Of a DNA stretch of 25,238 nt, positions 20,801 to 25,238 are shown piece after piece (position 1 is the first letter of the stretch; each line of letters opens with the position of its first letter). The notes below the pieces were generated by a model. The model saw only the letters and a list, made by a program, of their open reading frames with translations, did no database searches and had not been told where the DNA came from. Source of the DNA: Paramacrobiotus metropolitanus (taxonomy: Eukaryota; Tardigrada; Eutardigrada; Parachela; Macrobiotidae). Position numbers and translations under genes: made by a program. The DNA is taken from assembly GCF_019649055.1 (NCBI RefSeq), contig NW_026570635.1, positions 1 to 25,238 on the forward strand, given 5' to 3'.

Positions 20801-20823
20801 AAGTTTACAATACCGAAAAAATT
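17812..20823 (-). other. internal region of the LTR element without recognisable pol
   Basis: About 3 kb between gag and the polypurine tract. Minus-strand frames do not exceed about 75 codons, and none shows a protease, reverse-transcriptase or integrase motif that I can recognise. It contains a purine-rich stretch around 18480-18790 (plus strand) and a 66-bp tandem array at 19743-19940. Heavily decayed pol cannot be excluded by eye. Confidence 0.5.
19743..19940. repeat. three imperfect units with a 66-bp period
   Basis: CGTTTATAG starts at 19743, 19809 and 19875, spaced exactly 66 bp apart. The second and third are preceded by CAAGGGCAAG and CAAGGGTGGG. Similarity between units is strong at this core and weak elsewhere. 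On the minus strand each core reads CTATAAACG, TATA-like. A plus-strand ATATAAATAG lies at about 19905. Confidence 0.5.
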
Positions 20824-22060
20824 TCACGTACGAATAACAATTAGACCAGAAAAGTTAAATCTGCATCTCGAATACGCCGATTGTGCACTACCGGTGTCCT
20901 GAGATTCTGCAGACCTAAACTGTTGCGCCTGAGATGGTAATTTACCGGGTGTGTTAAAAGCCAGTTGCTGCGTCGTCGACGGATGCTGTGTTACACCGAA
21001 TGACATCGGATAAGGATCTTCAGAATCTTGTTCTGCCTGTGCATACTGTGCCTGCGTAGAGTGGCCACCTCCAAACGGGCAAGCATACAAAAGATGATCA
21101 TAGGCACCGCAATTAGAACATCCATTAACCTGGCCTGGCGCATCTGTGAGTCGACAGGTTGACCGGTTCGCATTACCCGTTAAGTAATTCTGAGAAAGAT
21201 CGTAACTGCCCTCTGATTCGTTATTTTCCTGTAAACACTTTATTTGTTCAGCAAGATGTTTCAGTCTTTCATCCAAACCTTTCATGAGGTTATGAGCGAC
21301 AATCTCTATCTGATTAGAGCTGGGCGCTGTCGGTTGGCTGTATAGCGACAAAAGATTTGACTGATCTGCAACATTATTGAACGCCTGATATGACGAATTT
21401 TGATTCTGCATTGCGAGCTTGTATTGTTTGGTGGACATCACGTAAACGATTGAAAAAATCGGCTACGGTTCTGGGGCTGTTAGTCACGAATGCCGGTTTA
21501 AATTCAAGGGGCAAGGCTTCGAAGAGACGAACTGTTTTTTCTGCTTCAGTAGCTGCGGGATTACTGGCTTCCACGTAATCAAGGACACGATGGACAAAAG
21601 TACGAGGATCTGTAAATGCTAATGTACGACAACCTTCATTCATAAGATCAAGTTCAAAACGAGTTTTTCCGAAAGTTGTTAAAAAATGAGATCGAAGGTC
21701 TGGCCATGTGATACCTGCTGGTTCTGCGGTATACCAGCGAAGAGCGTTATTCCGCAAACAGAGCGCAAAATGTTGGATTCTGTTAGCTGGTGTGAAGTTA
21801 TTAGCAACGGCCATCGTCTCAAACTGTGTTAAAAAGTCCTGAGCGTCTTCGTAAGAAAAACCACTAAACTTCGGCAAATCACCCATTTCGAGAGATGTTG
21901 TACGGGTAACTGCAGCGGCATTCTGGTTATTCAAAAATTCAATAAATTCTGATGTGCAGTAGCGTTATTCTGTAGGCTTTGCTGTAAAGCTGCATTCTGC
22001 TGAGCAGGCAAGCATTAACAGTGTTAGAATATTCTGCAGTGCTTGCGGGTCTAAAGCCAT
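20824..22060 (-). pseudogene. gag: gag of the LTR retrotransposon, frame broken
   Basis: Gag would form the particle that packages the element's RNA. The probable start, MALDPQALQNILTLL, is at 22060. A Gln/Asn-rich stretch follows in another frame, then the capsid-like retrotransposon-gag domain (21934 to about 21400). This domain has LPKFSGFSYEDAQDFLTQFE, NNALRWYTAE and WPDLRSHFLTTFG. A further shift leads to a predicted coiled coil (LDERLKHLAEQIKCLQENN) and the zinc knuckle CSNCGAYDHLLYAC, of CX2CX4HX4C form, ending at 20824. At least three frame changes are needed, including one near 21410 equivalent to +1. The domain type is Ty3/gypsy-like. Decay, assembly indels or, for the last shift, programmed frameshifting are all open. 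Confidence 0.8.
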
Positions 22061-22265
22061 GATATTGACTTGCTGGTAATTAGTATATTAATTATTGCAA
22101 ACAGCCTGCTAACTGCGGAAAGTTGACTATACGATCGTTAATTAAATTACTTGAAAAATGGTGCGTTACGGAATTCGAAAATAGTATTAGCATCGGTAAC
22201 AGTTAAAACTGTTCTTTCTGGGAAAAAAAATTGGACGTGATACATAAGGACTTACCTGTCAGGAA

Positions 22266-22363
22266 ACAGGGAGGCGGAGGGGTAGCGGTGGTAAAGGCTA
22301 AAGGGCACTGTTCAACAGGGAGGCGGAGGGGTAGCGGTGGTAAAAGTTAAAGGGCACTGAAAC
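22266..22363. repeat. 49-bp tandem duplication in the element leader
   Basis: The unit ACAGGGAGGCGGAGGGGTAG plus following bases starts at 22266 and again at 22315, nearly identical. It lies between the primer-binding site and gag, in the untranslated leader, where packaging or translation signals are usually found. Confidence 0.85.
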
Positions 22364-22387
22364 TGTCGACTTGAAAAAAAATTTCGT

Positions 22388-22405
22388 TCTCGGTATGCGA
22401 CTCCA
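22388..22405 (-). promoter_or_regulatory. primer-binding site of the LTR element
   Basis: TGGAGTCGCATACCGAGA on the minus strand starts 2 nt after the 5' LTR. It has the TGG expected of complementarity to the CCA end of a tRNA, and its complement resembles a tRNA acceptor and T-arm. I cannot name the tRNA without a search. Confidence 0.65.
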
Positions 22406-22407
22406 AG

Positions 22408-22591
22408 TATAACGGGCAACGGAACCGGCTGATACTGCTCGAAATATTGCTAACCCAACGACTGAGGATACCACAGGAAATACAACGCTATATATACTGA
22501 ACCGCTCGTACAGGAACAGGAAACACAAGAGGCGGGACAACCAGCACATACTCATACATACTAATACATAAGACAGGAATCCCCCGTTTCA
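22408..22591 (-). repeat. 5' long terminal repeat (element orientation)
   Basis: This 184-bp LTR matches 17620-17801 except for two single-base length differences near the outer end and changes in the terminal bases (TGAAACGGGG here, TGTAACGGGG there). It holds the same TATATATA box, which in this copy would drive transcription through gag. Confidence 0.85.
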
Positions 22592-22675
22592 CGCCTACAA
22601 AAGAAGTTCTGGAATCCACAATGGTAGTGTTTGGCTAGCAAAAGGTTAAACCAGTGCTTACTCCAGGTAGCAGTT
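22592..22675 (+). pseudogene. cyclase pseudogene, remainder of the exon 12 copy
   Basis: The match to functional exon 12 (7483-7570) resumes directly after the LTR: GGAATCCACAATGGTAGTGT and then CTCCAGGTAG at the exon end, including the donor. The tryptophan codon after the second GTGT block is a stop (TAG). Similarity fades just past the donor, so the duplicate seems to end near 22675. Confidence 0.75.
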
Positions 22676-22870
22676 CAAAGATCTGAAAACGGTGCTTTAA
22701 TTTTTGTTATAGTGAGCTGATTAAGCGTACTTCAGTATGTGCAACATGCATGGACGTGCGTTTCTGTTGCCAAAATGATATGAGCAAGCGCTTGTGCCTT
22801 TATAGTAGAGTAGTCTTTACAACGTCGTCACAAGTATGTACTCACAACCTTGCATTATCATCCTCTTATC

Positions 22871-22914
22871 TATTTACTTGTTAATATTTACATGTAAATA
22901 TTAACAAGTAAATA
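22871..22914. repeat. perfect 44-bp palindrome
   Basis: The two 22-bp halves, meeting between 22892 and 22893, are exact reverse complements with no spacer. The left half begins TATTTACTTGTTAATATT. It is AT-rich and could extrude as a cruciform or be the product of hairpin processing or transposon excision. It lies about 195 bp beyond the end of the cyclase pseudogene. Confidence 0.9.
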
Positions 22915-23550
22915 CGGTGTACTTTACAGTTAGCCATTGCTTCCACGAAATTAATAATTTTCCAAATTTGTTTCATCAATAAATGTAGTAATCATCAAAC
23001 TGGAAAAATCAAACCAATTTAATTATGACGAAAATTTAATATCGTCAGCCAAATTGTTACTTGTACGAAACAGCCAGGGAAGACTATGAAAATTGGCATA
23101 CTGATGAAAACTGCCGTGTCGTGGTCCGATGCAGAGGTTAAATCCAGAAAAAAGGGCGTAATAAGATCAAATTAGTTCAACTGTGCTGGGAAATTTTGTT
23201 AAATTCTCGTCAGTCTAAAATTTCTCCCGTAAACCCATGGTGATTAAGACTTAAAAACCCATACTTTCTAGCTCCCTAAGAGCTAATCCATGCTTCCTCA
23301 CCCACGATTTCAAGATGGCATAGATCTTGGGTTTTTCCATTCCTGGGCAGGAGCAGAGACAATTAACGTATTATCCATATGGCATACCATCCATCCAACC
23401 TCGAAAATATCTGACGCCAATCATACACCAGTCATCGGTCAGGTGTACATGTATATAACAACTCCCAGACTGATGACTGATATTTGGTTGAAGTCAGGTG
23501 CAGGTAAGCGAGCATCGCTTGAGTGCTAAATACCTAAAACGCAGGGATAG

Positions 23551-23599
23551 GCTGTCATCTGAATTTTGAACTAAAATGACTTCAGATGCCGAATAATGC
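23551..23599. repeat. relic related to the fold-back element at 16428-16523
   Basis: GCTGTCATCTG, ACTAAAAT, GATG and CG-ATAAT occur in the same order as in the right arm of the earlier element. The copy has its own inverted repeat, CATCTGAA and TTCAGATG. It is short and diverged. Confidence 0.4.
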
Positions 23600-23999
23600 C
23601 GGGCAAATAGGCATAAAATGGTAACGATGGTCATCTCTGTATGGTTTTCTGTCGACATAACTGCTTCTTCAGCGGCCTCCTTGGCCAACGTATTTTTAAT
23701 CAACATCCAACGCTCTGCAACGTTCGCAAGCCAACATAAGTCTACAGTCGAGCGGCAAAAATGTGTTGGTCCGTGATCGTTTTCCCGAGTACAGCAGGGC
23801 AACCAATTTGAAACATCGATCTTGATACTGGATGGCAGATAATAAAACGACCATAAAGATCACAGAACAAAAAAGTATGATTTAATTAAGTTTAACCGAA
23901 GTAAGCTCGATCGATTTCAAACACACTGCTAGCAGTCAATTTTCCTGTATTTTCCGATAATATTATATCGCTATTAAAAGTGATATTCTTTTGTAACCA

Positions 24000-24404
24000 C
24001 TAAGCGCTGAGAGCGTTACCAGGAGGTATTTGTTTAAGTACTTCTACTGTACCCGGTTCATGGATGAGGTCAACATTGCTGGCACCTGTCAATAATGTGT
24101 CGGAACCGATATCGCGAAGGTGCAACACCTGTCTGGAATCAAATACTTGCGCCTAGCTTGTAATGGTACAGCTGCTTCCTAACTGTTTTTTTAAGATTAA
24201 TGGACCTGTATAACCGATAGTAGGTCTGAGTACATTGCTCGCACACGTGGAAGCTAAATCAAATTTTATCCAAAAGGTCAACGAAATATTTAACAGAGTC
24301 GTTGTTGATGGATCAGGATGAAATAAAAGTACTATTAATGTTGTAAAATATGGTATGCGTGCTTTTTCAATTAAGTAGAAGTGTAGAACGAAACAATTTT
24401 CATT
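24000..24404 (-). pseudogene. unidentified decayed coding sequence
   Basis: On the minus strand one frame stays open from 24404 to a TAG at 24000-24002 with only one internal stop (TAG at 24153-24155), about 134 codons in AT-rich DNA where many stops are expected. The translation has a protein-like pattern: KARIPYFTTLIVLLF, then LLNISLTFWIKFDLA, RPTIGYTGPLILKKQLG, and after the stop VFDSRQVLHLRDIG and HEPGTVEVLKQIPPGNALSA at the end. There is no Met start, and the frame is lost upstream of 24405. I recognise no family. Alternating hydrophobic strands suggest a beta-rich protein; a virus-derived structural protein or a host protein are both possible, and I cannot choose. A more decayed copy lies at 16716-16860. 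Confidence 0.4.
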
Positions 24405-25174
24405 CTATTTCGCGCAAAGCGTTCAAGCATGCGTGCTGCAAGATTTTAAGTTATTTCATCATCCTTCTAATTTCTTGAAGATATGTTCGTGGCTTCGTGC
24501 TTATCCACTTCTTATGAAAACGCTTGGCATTCGCATTCGAAAGATACAACACCGGTACAATGAGCGTTTATGATTCCTTTGTTTAAACTATACAAAGTTT
24601 TGTACTATAGAAAATTTCAGACTTTAGGTCGGTTTACAATGGTCTGCAGTTTTGAGCCAACGCTTGCAGCTGGTAAAATAAACACTGTTCCTAAGCGCAA
24701 ACAGAACCCAAGATTGCGCTTAGTTTTATTGTCGTATATACCTGTACTGCCGGCTACCTTCCCCGTTTCACAATAGCACAGACAAATGCACGGTATGCCT
24801 GCTTACTATGGTAAAATAACTAGGAAGTCGATTTCAGAAATTGAATCTCACCGGTGTCCAAAATTTTTATTGGGTTATAGCTATTTGTACTGCATACGAA
24901 GCCTTGTACTTACATTATAAATGTTCTGTACTTTGTAATGGTACCGGTAGAAGGTGCCTGGCGAATTGCAAATTTGATGCAACATGTCTTGTCATGAAAA
25001 TGCATGATGAAATCTTCCCACAGATGTCCCGTGTAGAACGAAGTTCAGCGCCGATAACCGCGTATGCGTTACATAAAGAATAACGTTAACGTTAACCGCG
25101 ACCGACATCTGTGATTATACGACTGGATTCGAAAGAAACAACAATAAGCGACGGTATTATACCAATTAAATTTC
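24405..25174. other. stretch without a supported gene
   Basis: Several 60-80 codon frames exist on the plus strand (24570-24776 and 24841-25083, the latter with six cysteines), but neither has a signal peptide or a family resemblance. Minus-strand fragments next to 24405 may be more remains of the decayed coding sequence in shifted frames, without proof. TAACGTTAACGTTA at about 25082-25095 is a 14-bp palindrome. Confidence 0.35.
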
Positions 25175-25238
25175 ATGACGATGGAGAATTTTTGCGATTA
25201 CCGCACCGATGATAATGATTTTGTATTATCACACCTGT
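25175..25238 (+). CDS. possible first exon of a gene running off the window
   Basis: From ATG 25175 (a second, better placed ATG is at 25181) the frame stays open to the window edge: 21 codons, acidic and polar (MENFCDYRTDDNDFVLSHL). It is too short to judge, and chance is quite likely. It is listed because the window cuts it off. Confidence 0.12.
   Translation, partial: MTMENFCDYRTDDNDFVLSHL

Larger units (their letters stand above)
17620..22591 (-). mobile_element. LTR retrotransposon (Ty3/gypsy-like gag), apparently non-autonomous
   Basis: The element reads on the minus strand and spans 4,972 bp. Near-identical 182- and 184-bp LTRs bound it. Minus-strand order: 5' LTR (22591-22408), a primer-binding site 2 nt later, a leader with a 49-bp tandem duplication, gag (about 22060-20824), 3 kb without recognisable pol, a polypurine tract, then the 3' LTR (17801-17620). 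CGCC (or ACGCC) flanks both ends, as expected of a 4-5 bp target duplication. The LTRs differ by two 1-bp indels plus changes at the terminus, so the insertion is fairly young. Lack of protease, reverse transcriptase and integrase motifs suggests mobilisation in trans. It sits inside the cyclase pseudogene, hence is younger than that duplication. Confidence 0.85.
22676..23999. other. non-coding stretch with a palindrome and a fold-back relic
   Basis: No supported gene. Frames of 79 codons (23290-23529, plus) and 102 codons (23802-23494, minus) overlap and show no family features. The perfect 44-bp palindrome and the fold-back relic are listed separately. Confidence 0.4.

Noticed and set aside
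22298-22555. 85-codon minus-strand frame covering the LTR and leader
   Set aside because: Lies in the LTR and 49-bp repeat; no conserved protein, and the same LTR copy at the other end does not encode it as a gene.
1-25238. tRNA, rRNA and CRISPR-like structures
   Set aside because: No tRNA box pattern, rRNA motif or regularly spaced identical repeats with unique spacers were found; the tandem repeats present are simple duplications.

Overview
The window is eukaryotic, metazoan DNA. It has spliced genes with many short GT-AG introns (several of 39-75 bp), TATA boxes, AATAAA-type polyadenylation signals, a receptor guanylate cyclase, a rhodopsin-type GPCR and a gag-bearing LTR retrotransposon. 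Compact introns with animal-type receptor families suggest an ecdysozoan. A tardigrade is my best guess, but that is inference and nothing in the window proves it.

Layout. Positions 1-1178 hold no gene I can support. Positions 1179-1682 form a compact two-exon gene (TATA box, signal-peptide exon, short second exon, poly(A) signal) for a 42-residue secreted peptide with two cysteines. Positions 3773-10007 carry a 19-exon single-pass receptor guanylate cyclase of about 1,080 residues. It has a signal peptide, an ANF-receptor-type ectodomain, one membrane helix, a pseudokinase domain, a coiled-coil linker and a cyclase domain. The cyclase domain has lost one of its two metal-binding aspartates and is crossed by two single-base frame breaks. 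A possible small cysteine-rich secreted protein (10515-10246, minus strand) converges on its 3' end. Positions 11696-13670 encode a seven-helix rhodopsin-like GPCR in three exons, with one frame break between TM4 and TM5.

Positions 14478-22675 are a decayed, intron-containing partial duplicate of the cyclase receptor (exons 4 to 12). A 4.97-kb minus-strand LTR retrotransposon (17620-22591) has been inserted in the copy of exon 12. The element has near-identical 182/184-bp LTRs, a 4-5 bp target duplication, a primer-binding site, a polypurine tract and a gag gene with a zinc knuckle. I find no pol, so it looks non-autonomous. The copy also holds a 30-bp tandem repeat, a fold-back element and a relic of a sequence that recurs at about 24.0 kb.

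Positions 22676-25238 are mostly non-coding. They contain a perfect 44-bp palindrome, a second fold-back relic, and an unidentified minus-strand reading frame with one internal stop (24404-24000).

How the parts relate. Peptide and receptor genes share a strand and lie 2.1 kb apart. Receptor guanylate cyclases bind small secreted peptides, so a ligand/receptor pairing is worth testing but is not shown. The other storyline is duplication of the receptor, decay of the copy, then retrotransposon insertion. The single-base breaks in the cyclase, the GPCR and gag could be genuine decay or residual assembly indels.
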